Of a DNA stretch of 64,000 bases, positions 17,228-25,905 are shown piece by piece (the stretch's first letter is position 1; the number at the start of each line of letters is the position of its first letter). The notes beneath the pieces were generated by a model. That model had not been told where the DNA came from. It searched no databases and was given only the letters and a program-made list of their open reading frames with translations. A program made the position numbers and the translations under genes. Origin of the DNA: VAZQ01 sp963712565 (GTDB lineage Bacteria > Pseudomonadota > Alphaproteobacteria > Rhizobiales > Xanthobacteraceae); contig CAVQIP010000059.1 of the NCBI GenBank assembly GCA_963712565.1, positions 1 through 64,000 on the forward strand, read 5' to 3'.

Positions 17228-17494
17228 ATGGGCATGACAGCACAAGTGATCGAGGCCCCGGGGCAAACTCCGGACCATGAACAGAAGCGGGCTGCGCTCG
17301 GCTACTTGAAGGCGGCCTGGGTCGAGGCCCGCATCGACGGCATCGACGGGGATTGCCTGGCGCAGGCCTGCCTGTTCGCTGCCTTTGCCGAATTCGTCTC
17401 GACCTACGGCGAGGAGGCGGCCGCACGTTTTGCCGAGGGCCTCGCGCTGCGCATCCGCAACGGCGAATTCTCCGTCGGCGCGGTCCGACAGTAG
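17228..17494 (+). CDS. small unknown helical protein
   Basis: An 88-residue protein starting at ATG 17228 (another ATG lies at 17234). The sequence is mainly helical and acidic (LGYLKAAWVEARIDGIDGDC, FAAFAEFVSTYGEEAAARFA). No membrane segment or known motif is visible. It looks like a conserved small alphaproteobacterial protein, but no family can be named. Confidence 0.55.
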   Translation: MGMTAQVIEAPGQTPDHEQKRAALGYLKAAWVEARIDGIDGDCLAQACLFAAFAEFVSTYGEEAAARFAEGLALRIRNGEFSVGAVRQ

Positions 17495-17638
17495 CCGCAA
17501 AGCCGCGTCCGCGGCTGCACCGGCGCGGCGCAAGGCGAGCCGACCCCCCCTGAGCTCCGCGCCGATCGAATGTGCGCGACTCGCCATCGATTCCACGCTT
17601 CTGCTAGACTGGCGCCCGTCCTCACCCGGCGACCGCCC

Positions 17639-18220
17639 ATGCTGCGCATTGGCCTCAGCCTGCTGGCGCTGACGCTCGTCGCGAACGGCGGCGCGCTTGC
17701 GCAGGCCGCCGACCAGGGCAAGCCGACGGGTCATTTGGTCCCGCCGAACCCGTCGGCCGCCGCTCCCGAAATCATCACCGATCTGTCCCGCTTGCCGGCG
17801 CCGGTCGCCCGCACTCGCGATCGCATTCTGGCCGCCGCGCGCAGCGGCGATCTGCAGCAACTCGCAGCGCTGACGAACGAGATGATGCCGATCTTCTCGT
17901 TCACCGACGAAAGGGATCCGATCGCGTTCTGGAAGGCGAACTATCCCGACTCCGAGGGCATCGAGGTGCTCTCGATCCTGACCATGATCCTGGAAGCCGG
18001 CTTCGTGCGCGTCGATCAAGGCACGCCGCAGGATATGTACGTCTGGCCATATTTCGTGCGCATGTCGCTCAAGTCGCTGACGCCGCAGCAAAAGGTGGAA
18101 CTGTTCCGGATCGTCACCGGTGCCGACTACAAGGACATGATGGCGTTCGGGGTCTATGCCTTCTACCGCCTCGGGATCGGGCCGGACGGCAGCTGGCATT
18201 TCTTCGTCACCGGCGATTGA
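17639..18220 (+). CDS. secreted protein of unknown function
   Basis: A 193-residue protein with a clear signal peptide (LRIGLSLLALTLVANGGALA, cleavage after AQA). The mature part has a Pro-rich linker, then a compact domain (ILAAARSGDLQQLAALTNEM, DPIAFWKANYPDSEGIEVLS, and YVWPYFVRMSLKSLTPQQKV). ATG 17639 is chosen because upstream in-frame codons would bury the signal peptide. It is probably periplasmic; the function is unknown. Confidence 0.7.
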   Translation: MLRIGLSLLALTLVANGGALAQAADQGKPTGHLVPPNPSAAAPEIITDLSRLPAPVARTRDRILAAARSGDLQQLAALTNEMMPIFSFTDERDPIAFWKANYPDSEGIEVLSILTMILEAGFVRVDQGTPQDMYVWPYFVRMSLKSLTPQQKVELFRIVTGADYKDMMAFGVYAFYRLGIGPDGSWHFFVTGD

Positions 18221-18286
18221 GGTTATTTCTGCCGCGCGCGGTGCGCCGCAGCGCCTGCCGCGCGCGTCAATCGCGGCGGCCGTCCC

Positions 18287-19624
18287 TCAGCCGCCCGGCA
18301 GCGTTTCCAAGAATTGCACCGCTTCGCCGCGCGCGCCGGCGGCAAGCTCGCCCTCCCACATGACGCGGTGTCCGCGCACGAACGTGCCGACCGGCCATCC
18401 GGTGACGGTGACACCGTCATAGGGAGTCCAGCCCGCGCGCGATTTGATCCAGCCATCGCCGATCGTTTCGCGCCGTTTGAGGTCGACCACCGTGAGGTCG
18501 GCGTCGTAGCCGACCGCGATGCGGCCCTTGCGCGCGATCCCGAACAGCCGCGCCGGCCCGGCGCTGGTCAGATCGACGAAGCGCATGAGGGATAGTCGGC
18601 CGGCATTGACATGATCGAGCATGATCGGGACCAGCGTCTGCACTCCGGTCATGCCGGACGGCGTGGCCGGATAGGGCTTGGCCTTTTCCTCGCGCGTGTG
18701 CGGCGCGTGGTCGGAGCCGAGCACGTCGACGACGCCCTCGTTGAGGCCGCGCCAGACGCCGGCACGGTGGTTGCCGTCGCGCACCGGCGGGTTCATCTGC
18801 GCGAGCGCGCCCAGGCGCTCGTAGCATTGCGGCGCTTCGAGCGTGAGGTGGTGCGGGGTCGCCTCGACCGAGGCGACGTCCTTGTGGTCCTTGAGAAACT
18901 CCATTTCCTGCGCGGTCGTGATGTGCAGCACGTGCACGCGCTTTCCGGTCTCGCGCGCGAGCCCAACCAGCCGCTGCGTGCACCGGAGCGCGGCAATCTC
19001 GTCGCGCCAGAGCGGATGCGAGCGCGGGTCGCCGGCGACGCGCAGATGCTTGCGCTCCTCGAGCCGGTACTCGTCCTCGCAATGGAAGGAGGCGCGCCGG
19101 CTGATCACTTTGAGGATGTTGCGCACGCCCTCGTCATCCTCGACCAGGAGGGAACCGGTGGACGAGCCCATGAACACCTTCACGCCGGCGCATCCGGGCA
19201 GACGCTCGAGCGCGGGCAGGTCGGAGGTATTTTCGCGCGTGCCGCCGATGAAGAACGCAAAATCGCAATGCATGCGGTGGCGGGCGCGCGCGACCTTGTC
19301 CGCGAGCGCCTGGGCGCCGGTGGTGGTGGGACTGGTATTCGGCATTTCGAACACTGCCGTGACCCCGCCCATCACCGCGCCGAGGGACCCGGATTCGAGA
19401 TCCTCCTTGTGCGTCATGCCGGGCTCGCGGAAATGCACTTGCGTGTCGATCACGCCCGGCAGCACATGCAGCCCACGGCAGTCGATCACTTCCGCCGCCG
19501 GAGCCTCCGACAGGCTGCCGATGGCGGCGATGCGGCCGCCGGCGACGGCGAGGTCGCGCAGCCCTTCGCCGTCGTGATTGACCACGGTAGCGCCCTTGAG
19601 GACCAGGTCGTAGCTTCGGGTCAT
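18287..19624 (-). CDS. pyrC: dihydroorotase-like amidohydrolase
   Basis: A 445-residue cyclic amidohydrolase of the type I dihydroorotase group. Visible motifs are LPGVIDTQVHFREPG, GVKVFMGSSTGSL with the lysine usually carbamylated, FHCEDEYRLEE, HVLHITTAQEME, NPPVRD and DVLGSDHAPHTREEK. The first His of the usual HxH metal motif is Gln here (QVH). The same variant is recalled in Bradyrhizobium proteins annotated as dihydroorotase, so it is probably clade-typical rather than an error. Pyrimidine synthesis is the expected role, but the altered ligand leaves room for a different amidohydrolase activity. ATG 19624 opens the family start MTRSYDLVLKGA. Confidence 0.8.
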   Translation of the reverse strand: MTRSYDLVLKGATVVNHDGEGLRDLAVAGGRIAAIGSLSEAPAAEVIDCRGLHVLPGVIDTQVHFREPGMTHKEDLESGSLGAVMGGVTAVFEMPNTSPTTTGAQALADKVARARHRMHCDFAFFIGGTRENTSDLPALERLPGCAGVKVFMGSSTGSLLVEDDEGVRNILKVISRRASFHCEDEYRLEERKHLRVAGDPRSHPLWRDEIAALRCTQRLVGLARETGKRVHVLHITTAQEMEFLKDHKDVASVEATPHHLTLEAPQCYERLGALAQMNPPVRDGNHRAGVWRGLNEGVVDVLGSDHAPHTREEKAKPYPATPSGMTGVQTLVPIMLDHVNAGRLSLMRFVDLTSAGPARLFGIARKGRIAVGYDADLTVVDLKRRETIGDGWIKSRAGWTPYDGVTVTGWPVGTFVRGHRVMWEGELAAGARGEAVQFLETLPGG

Positions 19625-19707
19625 TCCAATCGTCCGCTCTTGTGACGGTCGAGCGAGCGCCTTACGTTTACCCGCGACATCTGGCAAGTACCGGTCAAGC
19701 ATCGAGC

Positions 19708-20598
19708 ATGAAGGCAGCGCTTCTTCCGGACCGCGGCGTGGTCAAGGTAGCCGGCGAGGCCGCGCGCAAATTCCTCAACGGGCTCGTGACCAGCGACGTC
19801 GCCAAGGTGACCTCGGCGCGTGCGCTCTTTGGCGCGCTGCTCACGCCGCAAGGGAAGATCATCGTCGATTTCATCCTGGCGGAGGCGCCGCCCGCCGACG
19901 GCGGCGGATTCTTCCTCGATTGTCCGCGCGCGCTCGCGTCGGCGCTGGTTCAGCGGCTCAACTTCTACAAGCTGCGGGCCAAGGTCATCGTCGAGGATTT
20001 GTCCGAAATCCTCGGCGTGCTCGCGATCTGGGACGGCACGGCCGCCACCGACTACGGCTTGTGCTACGACGACCCGCGGCTGCCGGCGCTGGGCCGGCGC
20101 TGCATGCTGCCGCCGCACCTGGCGGCCACAGCCGCGGCCGACCTCGGCGCCGAGCTCCTCGAGGCGTCGGCTTACGAAGCCCATCGGATCGCGCTCGGCG
20201 TCCCGCGCGGCGGCCTCGATTTCAGCTACGGCGATGCATTCCCGCACGAGACCGACATGGATCAGCTCGGCGGCGTCGACTTCGACAAGGGCTGCTTCGT
20301 CGGGCAGGAAGTGGTCTCGCGCATCGAGCACCGCGGCACCGCGCGCACCCGGGTCGTGCCCGTGGCCTTCGACAGCTTTGCGCCCGAGGCCGGCACGCCG
20401 GTGAGCGCCGGCGACAAGACCGTCGGCACGCTCGGCTCGACCGCGCAGGGCCGCGGCGTCGCCATGCTTCGCCTCGATCGCGCCGCCGATGCGCTCGCCG
20501 CCGGCCATGCGCTGACCAGCGGCGGGGTCGAGCTGCGGCTGGTGAAGCCGCCCTGGGCGCAATTCGCATGGCCGGGCGAGACCAAGGCCGCGCAATGA
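19708..20598 (+). CDS. ygfZ: folate-binding protein YgfZ (Fe-S cluster repair)
   Basis: A 296-residue GcvT-like folate-binding protein. The diagnostic motif KGCFVGQE occurs near residue 195, within a typical context of GVDFDKGCFVGQEVVSRIEH. The N-terminal half has the conserved NGLVTSDV and GALLTPQGKIIVDF blocks. YgfZ helps maintain certain Fe-S enzymes with tetrahydrofolate. ATG 19708 is the natural start; the frame extends upstream into the pyrC intergenic region. It is divergent from pyrC and overlaps the tag start (ATGA). Confidence 0.9.
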   Translation: MKAALLPDRGVVKVAGEAARKFLNGLVTSDVAKVTSARALFGALLTPQGKIIVDFILAEAPPADGGGFFLDCPRALASALVQRLNFYKLRAKVIVEDLSEILGVLAIWDGTAATDYGLCYDDPRLPALGRRCMLPPHLAATAAADLGAELLEASAYEAHRIALGVPRGGLDFSYGDAFPHETDMDQLGGVDFDKGCFVGQEVVSRIEHRGTARTRVVPVAFDSFAPEAGTPVSAGDKTVGTLGSTAQGRGVAMLRLDRAADALAAGHALTSGGVELRLVKPPWAQFAWPGETKAAQ

Positions 20599-21200
20599 GC
20601 CCTCCTCTCCTCCATCCCGACGGCCTCAAGCGCTGCCCGTGGCCGAAGCAGGACCCGCTCTACGTGGCCTATCACGACGAGGAATGGGGCGTGCCCGAAT
20701 ACGGCGACCGCGCGCTCTACGAGAAGCTCGTTCTCGACGGCTTCCAGGCCGGTCTGTCCTGGATCACGATCCTGCGCAAGCGCGACAACTTTCGCCGCGC
20801 CTTCGACGGCTTCGCGCCGGAGAAGATCGCGCGCTACACGCCCCGCAGGGTCGAGAAGCTGATGCAGGACGCCGGCATCGTGCGCAATCGCATGAAGATC
20901 GAGGGCGCGGTGCTTTCGGCACGCGCCTATCTCGACGTGATGGAGAAGGGCCCGGGCTTCTCGCGGCTGCTCTGGGACTTCCTCGACGGCAGGCCGAAGG
21001 TCAATCATTTCCGCTCGACCGCGCAGGTGCCGGCGGAGACGGCGCTGTCACGGGCGATGTCGAAGGAGCTCGCGCGCCGCGGCTTCAAATTCGTCGGACC
21101 GACCATCGTCTATGCCTTCATGCAAGCCACCGGCATGGTCAACGACCACGTGGTGAGCTGCCACCGGCACGCGACCTTGGCCAGGCTCGCAGGCCGTTGA
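20595..21200 (+). CDS. tag: DNA-3-methyladenine glycosylase I
   Basis: A 201-residue Tag enzyme that removes 3-methyladenine from DNA. Family motifs are intact: RCPWPKQDPLYVAYHDEEWG with the zinc-ligand Cys near the N-terminus, LDGFQAGLSWITILRKRDNF, FKFVGPTIVYAFMQATGMVN, and the C-terminal zinc ligands DHVVSCHRH. The length matches E. coli Tag (187) with a slight extension. It overlaps ygfZ by four bases and precedes an HD-domain gene by six bases, so all three are probably cotranscribed. Confidence 0.93.
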   Translation: MSPPLLHPDGLKRCPWPKQDPLYVAYHDEEWGVPEYGDRALYEKLVLDGFQAGLSWITILRKRDNFRRAFDGFAPEKIARYTPRRVEKLMQDAGIVRNRMKIEGAVLSARAYLDVMEKGPGFSRLLWDFLDGRPKVNHFRSTAQVPAETALSRAMSKELARRGFKFVGPTIVYAFMQATGMVNDHVVSCHRHATLARLAGR

Positions 21201-21205
21201 GCCCG

Positions 21206-21826
21206 ATGGCCGTCAAGCCGCGAGCGGCGACGCGCCCGCGGGCATTCCGCGCCTGGCAGCGCATGCTGTCGGGGCGACGGCTCGACCTGCTCGACCCGTC
21301 GGCCCTCGACATCGAAATCGCCGACATCGCTCACGGGCTCGCGCGCGTGGCGCGCTGGAACGGGCAGACCGAGGGCGCGCACATCTTCTCCGTCGCCCAG
21401 CATTGCCTCCTGGTCGAAAGCATCGCGCGCCAGCGCGCGCGCCTCGACCGCAGGAGCCGTCTCGCCATTCTGCTGCACGACGCCCCCGAATACGTCATCG
21501 GCGACATGATCTCGCCGTTCAAGGCGGTGATCGGCGATGCCTACAAGGCGGTCGAGGCGCGGCTGCTGGCAGCCATCCATCTGCGCTTCGGCCTGCCCGC
21601 CGTGCTCGCGCCCGAGCTCGTCGCCCAGATCAAGGCGGCCGATCGCGCCGCCGCCTATCTCGAGGCGACGCGGCTCGCCGGATTTTCCGCCGCCGAAGCG
21701 CGGCGGTTCTTCGGCGCGCCGCCCAAATTCTCCGCCGTGATCGAGCGCGACCACCTCTCGCCCTGGCCGGCGGAGGTGGCCGAGCGGCGCTACCTCGAGC
21801 GTTTCGTCAAGCTCGCGCGCGAGTGA
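21206..21826 (+). CDS. HD-domain phosphohydrolase (YfbR-like)
   Basis: A 206-residue HD-domain protein. Metal ligands are visible: His in GAHIFSVAQHCLLVES, the HD pair in LLHDAPEYVIGDM, and the late Asp in IKAADRAAAYLEA. This arrangement resembles YfbR-type 5'-deoxynucleotidases, which hydrolyse dNMPs. ATG 21206 is six bases after the tag stop, consistent with one operon. The substrate is inferred. Confidence 0.85.
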   Translation: MAVKPRAATRPRAFRAWQRMLSGRRLDLLDPSALDIEIADIAHGLARVARWNGQTEGAHIFSVAQHCLLVESIARQRARLDRRSRLAILLHDAPEYVIGDMISPFKAVIGDAYKAVEARLLAAIHLRFGLPAVLAPELVAQIKAADRAAAYLEATRLAGFSAAEARRFFGAPPKFSAVIERDHLSPWPAEVAERRYLERFVKLARE

Positions 21827-21918
21827 CGCGGCTCGACGGGGCCAAGGCGCATCCGACGCTTTCGCGTCACGATTCGTCACCATATAAAGAGGCAAGCAAA
21901 ACGCTTCGCGGTTATCCG

Positions 21919-22425
21919 ATGATTCACGTCTGCTCACTGGCTCGCCTGTACGAGACGGTTGCCGAGACCGGGGCGCTCCACGTCGTCACGCTGCTCAAGC
22001 ACACCGACCGGGTGCAGCGCCCCGACACGATCGCGCCGGGGAACCATCTGATCCTGGGCATGGACGACATCAACGTGCCGATGGACGGCTATGTCATCCC
22101 GTGTGACGAGCACGTCACCCGGCTGATCGAGTTCGTGCGCGGCTGGGAGCGCGCCAAGCCGCTGGTCGTGCATTGCTATGCCGGCATCAGCCGCTCGACC
22201 GCGGGCGCCTATGTCGCGGCCTGCGCGCTCAACCCGCGCCGCGACGAAGGGGCGATCGCGCGCGAGCTGCGGCGGGCGTCGCCGACCGCGACGCCCAACC
22301 TTCGCATCGTGTCGCTCGCCGACCGCATGCTCGGCCGCAACGGCCGCATGAGTGCGGCGATCGATGCGATCGGGCGCGGCGCGCTGGCCGCCGAAGGCGT
22401 TCCGTTCCGACTCGATTTGGAATAG
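21919..22425 (+). CDS. dual-specificity/tyrosine phosphatase-like protein
   Basis: A 168-residue protein with the cysteine phosphatase loop HCYAGISRSTA (HCX5RS), near residue 85. The general-acid Asp is probably in ILGMDDINVPMDGY. It matches the small tyrosine-phosphatase-like proteins of alphaproteobacteria. It lies 92 bases after the HD gene; an in-frame extension reaches back to 21403 but is just the HD gene in another frame. Its substrate is unknown. A strong inverted repeat follows and may end the transcript. Confidence 0.85.
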   Translation: MIHVCSLARLYETVAETGALHVVTLLKHTDRVQRPDTIAPGNHLILGMDDINVPMDGYVIPCDEHVTRLIEFVRGWERAKPLVVHCYAGISRSTAGAYVAACALNPRRDEGAIARELRRASPTATPNLRIVSLADRMLGRNGRMSAAIDAIGRGALAAEGVPFRLDLE

Positions 22426-22440
22426 CTCGCGGTATTCCTT

Positions 22441-22560
22441 TTGGGCAATCGCCCAACTTCCGGCGATCGGGGACTGGTTCGGCGGCCCCGCTGTGTAAAT
22501 AACAGGAAATTAACAGGCGGGGTGGCCCGAAAGAGCGCTTTCGGGCCGGAAGTTGGGCAA
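22441..22560. repeat. nested inverted repeats, possible terminator of the ygfZ-tag operon
   Basis: A 13-base arm GCCCAACTTCCGG (22451-22463) is repeated in inverse at 22546-22558. Inside it is a perfect hairpin, GGCCCGAAAG (22524-22533) and CTTTCGGGCC (22538-22547), with a 4-base loop. Another small hairpin, TTGGGC-AATC-GCCCAA, lies at 22441-22456. No T-run follows, so intrinsic termination is uncertain. The rest of 22426-22851 contains nothing else recognised. Confidence 0.55.
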
Positions 22561-22851
22561 CCGCCCTCGCTCGGCGAGGTCCCGCGCAGGCGATCCGAAC
22601 CGAGTCGCGCCATTCCGGAGCAGCGTTTCCTCGCTGGCGCAAAAAAACCGCGGCGGTGTTCCGCGCGCGGCGTCATGCGCAACTCTGGATCGTGCGCCAC
22701 GCATAGATGATTCGGGTAACGCGTGTCCAGCGATTCCACGATGCGCCAGGTTCGGATGATCAAATCGCGCGCGTGCAATGCTGTGCCGACGGATCAACAT
22801 TCCCGCGCATGCATTAAGATGACCGCGTGCGAATAGCGTGGAGGATCAGCC

Positions 22852-23283
22852 ATGCGAAGCCCAGCCCGCCCGCTCGCTTGCGTCCTGACGTCGATCATGA
22901 TCATCGGCGCGACCGCATCCGTTCCTGCCCCGGCGCAGCAGCAACCGTCCACGACCAAGGTCACCACGCTGCTGCGGCAGGCCATGGCGGAGTTCCCCGG
23001 CCGCGAAGTCATCATGCTCACCATCGACATCCCGCCCGGCGGCGGTTCGCCACCGCATCGCCATCCCGGCCATCATGTTTTCGGCTACGTGCTGGAAGGA
23101 GCCTATAAGTTCAAGCTCGACCAGGGCGCGGAGACCGTGCTGAGCAAGGGCCAGACCTTCTACGAGGCGCCCGGCCAATTGCACGCCGTCTCCGGCAATG
23201 CCAGCCAGAGCGAGCCCGCCAAGGTGCTCGCCGTCATGGTGGCCGAGAGCGGCAAGCCGATCACGGTGCCGGAGCGGCAGTAG
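22852..23283 (+). CDS. secreted cupin-domain protein
   Basis: A 143-residue protein with GGAGGA about 6 bases before ATG 22852. A signal peptide (LACVLTSIMIIGATASVPAP) is followed by a single cupin domain: the metal-binding motif 1 PPHRHPGHHVFGYVLEG and motif 2 FYEAPGQLHAVSGNAS. It is probably a periplasmic metal-dependent cupin. No enzyme activity can be inferred. It stands alone. Confidence 0.85.
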   Translation: MRSPARPLACVLTSIMIIGATASVPAPAQQQPSTTKVTTLLRQAMAEFPGREVIMLTIDIPPGGGSPPHRHPGHHVFGYVLEGAYKFKLDQGAETVLSKGQTFYEAPGQLHAVSGNASQSEPAKVLAVMVAESGKPITVPERQ

Positions 23284-23482
23284 CGTAGGCCGATCGTGCG
23301 GCGGCCGCGCGCGGCCGCGATCGCCGAATGCTTGTTTGTTGCAGTCACAGAGCGCGGGCTCCACCCTTCCCTTGTTAGGGTAACGCGCTGCGGCTCGTGG
23401 CAGCTATCTTGAGGCCGCATGGGGGTGGAGCACTGCGGCTCGCGGCCCTCGCCTTCGCACCCTGCCTTGCTACACTTCCGCC

Positions 23483-24499
23483 ATGTCCGATGCTGCGCTC
23501 ACCCCGATCGAGATCGGGCTCACCGCCGCGATCGTGACCGTCGAGGGCGAGGAGCCGGCCATCCTGGTGGCCGGCGACGGGCCCGACGGCGGATCGCTCG
23601 AGGGCAAGACGCATCCCGGCGCCACGCGCGCAGGCCTGCCCTTCGGTCCGTTCGATCCGCTGACGCACCGCACCTTCGAGATCGGATTGCGCGCCTGGGT
23701 CGAGGCCCAGACCGGGCTGACCGTCGGCTATGTGGAGCAGCTCTACACCTTCGGTGATCGCGGCCGCCACGCGCGCGCGGGCGACACCGGCGCGCACATG
23801 GTTTCGATCGGCTATCTCGCGCTCACCCGCATGCCGGAAAACGTGGCGGCGCTGCACGCCGCCGGCGCCGGCTTCGAGCCGTGGTATCGCTTCTTCCCGT
23901 GGGAAGATTGGCGCGAGCAGCGGCCTGACATCCTCGACCGGGTGATCCTGCCGCTGCTCGAGCAATGGGCCGGACGCTCGGAGCGGCCGGAGCCGGGGCG
24001 CGCGCTCGGCCGCCGCGAGCGCGTGCGCTTCTGCTTCGCCGTCGGCGGCAGCCCGTGGGACGAGGAGAAGGTGCTCGATCGCTACGAACTCCTGTACGAG
24101 GCCGGCCTGACCGAGGAGGCGCGGCGCGACGGACGCGAAGCCGCGCTCGCGCGCCATCCCTTCCCCAGGCTGGGCGAGCCGATGCGCTTCGACCACCGGC
24201 GCATCCTCGCGACCGCGATCGCGCGGCTGCGCGCCAAGCTGAAATATCGCCCCGTCATTTTCGAGCTGATGGCGCGCGAGTTCACGCTCACCGAATTGCA
24301 GCGCACGGTCGAGGCGATCTCGGGCCGGCGTCTGCACAAGCAGAATTTCCGTCGTCTCGTCGAGACCGCCGCATTGGTGGAGCCGACCGGCGAAACATCG
24401 ACCGCTACCGGAGGACGACCGGCGGCGCTGTTCCGCTTCCGCCGCGAGGTCGTGCAGGAGCGCCCGGCTCCGGGCCTGCGCCTGGGCGCGCGCGCGTGA
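23483..24499 (+). CDS. nadQ: NadQ-type NAD biosynthesis regulator (Nudix-like + winged helix)
   Basis: A 338-residue protein in two parts. The N-terminal ~210 residues have a Nudix-like fold (IGLTAAIVTVEGEEPAILVA, FEIGLRAWVEAQTGLTVGYV) without a full catalytic Nudix box, suiting a ligand-binding role. The C-terminal ~100 residues are a winged helix (REFTLTELQRTVEAISGRRL, HKQNFRRLVE). This matches COG4111, the alphaproteobacterial NAD regulator NadQ, which represses nadABC-type genes. nadA and nadC lie about 10 kb downstream with a strong palindrome before nadA. Assignment is from recalled family architecture and context. Confidence 0.75.
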   Translation: MSDAALTPIEIGLTAAIVTVEGEEPAILVAGDGPDGGSLEGKTHPGATRAGLPFGPFDPLTHRTFEIGLRAWVEAQTGLTVGYVEQLYTFGDRGRHARAGDTGAHMVSIGYLALTRMPENVAALHAAGAGFEPWYRFFPWEDWREQRPDILDRVILPLLEQWAGRSERPEPGRALGRRERVRFCFAVGGSPWDEEKVLDRYELLYEAGLTEEARRDGREAALARHPFPRLGEPMRFDHRRILATAIARLRAKLKYRPVIFELMAREFTLTELQRTVEAISGRRLHKQNFRRLVETAALVEPTGETSTATGGRPAALFRFRREVVQERPAPGLRLGARA

Positions 24500-24652
24500 C
24501 GATGCTGGTGCCCACGCCGCCGGCGCGGGCGACGAGCCTCGCCTGCTTGCTTTTTGAATAAAAACTTGTTGTGTTCGCCCGGCTCTGCTTGCAATTGCGC
24601 AAAGTCTGGTGGGCGCGGCCGTGGGCTGCCGAGATTCTGTGATGCGCTCGTA

Positions 24653-25645
24653 ATGCTCTCTTGGGATGATTTCCGCTACGTCAAGGCGATCGCCGATACG
24701 CGCTCCCTCTCGGGCGCGGCCGGAGCGCTCGGTGTCAATCATTCCACGGTTTTTCGGCGGCTCGGCCAGATCGAGCAGCAGCTCGGCTCCCGGCTGTTCG
24801 AGCGCGGCCGCGCCGGCTACGCGCTCACCGCCTGCGGCGAGCAAATGGTGGAGCTCGCCGAGCGCATGGGCGACGACATCGCCGGTTTCGAGCGCAGAGT
24901 CACCGGACAAGATTTGCGGCCGTCGGGGGAATTGCGGGTCACCACCAGCGACGTCGTCCTGCTGCACCTGCTCAACGACGTGCTGATCGGCTTCCGGCGC
25001 GCCTATCCGGAGATCATGCTCGACATCGTGGTCTCGAACCAGCGCCTCAATCTGTCCAAGCGCGACGCCGACGTGGCGGTGCGCGCCACCTACCACAATC
25101 CGGACCCGCTGGCGGGGAGCAAGGTCGCGCGCATCGCGTGGGCGGTCTTCGGCTCGGCCGCGCTCGCGGCCGAGCCGTTCGATCCCGCGACCGACGCCCG
25201 TCGGCACGACTGGGTCGCGTTTGCCGATGCCATCTCGATCGCGAAGGCGACGAAGTGGCTCAAGGACCGCGTCGACGAGAAGCGCATCGTCTACAAGCTC
25301 AACAGCATGGTCGGCTTGGCGGAAGCGGCCGCCGGCGGCGTGGGGATCGCCCTGCTGCCCTGCTATGTCGGCACCGCCGTGCGCGGGCTGGCGCAGCTCA
25401 GCGCGCCTTTGCCCGAGCTCGAAGGCGAGCTTTGGTTGCTCACCCATCCGGACCTGCGCAACACCGCGCGCGTGCGCGCCTTCCTCGACTTTTGCGCCGA
25501 CGAGATCGCCCGCCGGCGCAAGATTCATCGAGGGCCTGAGATGAGACCGCGCCGAGGCGCGGACGCGCGTTCCCCGCGCCGATGCCGAGGCGTTGCGACT
25601 TTTGCCGGCAGGAATTGCAATCATACCAACTCGGCTCCGTTATAG
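24653..25645 (+). CDS. LysR-family transcriptional regulator (C-terminus probably frameshifted)
   Basis: The N-terminal winged helix is typical: WDDFRYVKAIADTRSLSGAA, then LGVNHSTVFRRLGQIEQQLG. It is followed by a substrate-binding domain with GELRVTTSDVVLLHLL and AGGVGIALLPCYVG. ATG 24653 gives the family start. The uninterrupted frame ends in an Arg-rich tail that does not look like a LysR end. One base shifted, near 25520, it reads FIEGLR and stops at 25544, which gives a normal 297-residue length; an extra base there is likely. Its target genes cannot be told. Confidence 0.85.
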   Translation: MLSWDDFRYVKAIADTRSLSGAAGALGVNHSTVFRRLGQIEQQLGSRLFERGRAGYALTACGEQMVELAERMGDDIAGFERRVTGQDLRPSGELRVTTSDVVLLHLLNDVLIGFRRAYPEIMLDIVVSNQRLNLSKRDADVAVRATYHNPDPLAGSKVARIAWAVFGSAALAAEPFDPATDARRHDWVAFADAISIAKATKWLKDRVDEKRIVYKLNSMVGLAEAAAGGVGIALLPCYVGTAVRGLAQLSAPLPELEGELWLLTHPDLRNTARVRAFLDFCADEIARRRKIHRGPEMRPRRGADARSPRRCRGVATFAGRNCNHTNSAPL

Positions 25646-25905
25646 AGACAAGCTATCACGCAGCGGCATCGGCAGCTTCGCATCCACGCCGATGACGTGA
25701 GCGCGAACCCGGTCGCCGGCTCCGGCGACTAATTGGTAGCGCCATCACCGCCCGTGGCGGAATACCTCCGGCGCGCTGCGGGATGGCGTACAAGGTTGAG
25801 CGTGTCAGCTGCGCTTCCGGCGGACAGCCCTACCGCTTGCGCTGACGCTGCCAGTCGGATCACGCCGCGACCGCTTCTCCGGACGATACGTTCTCGGAGG
25901 ACGCC

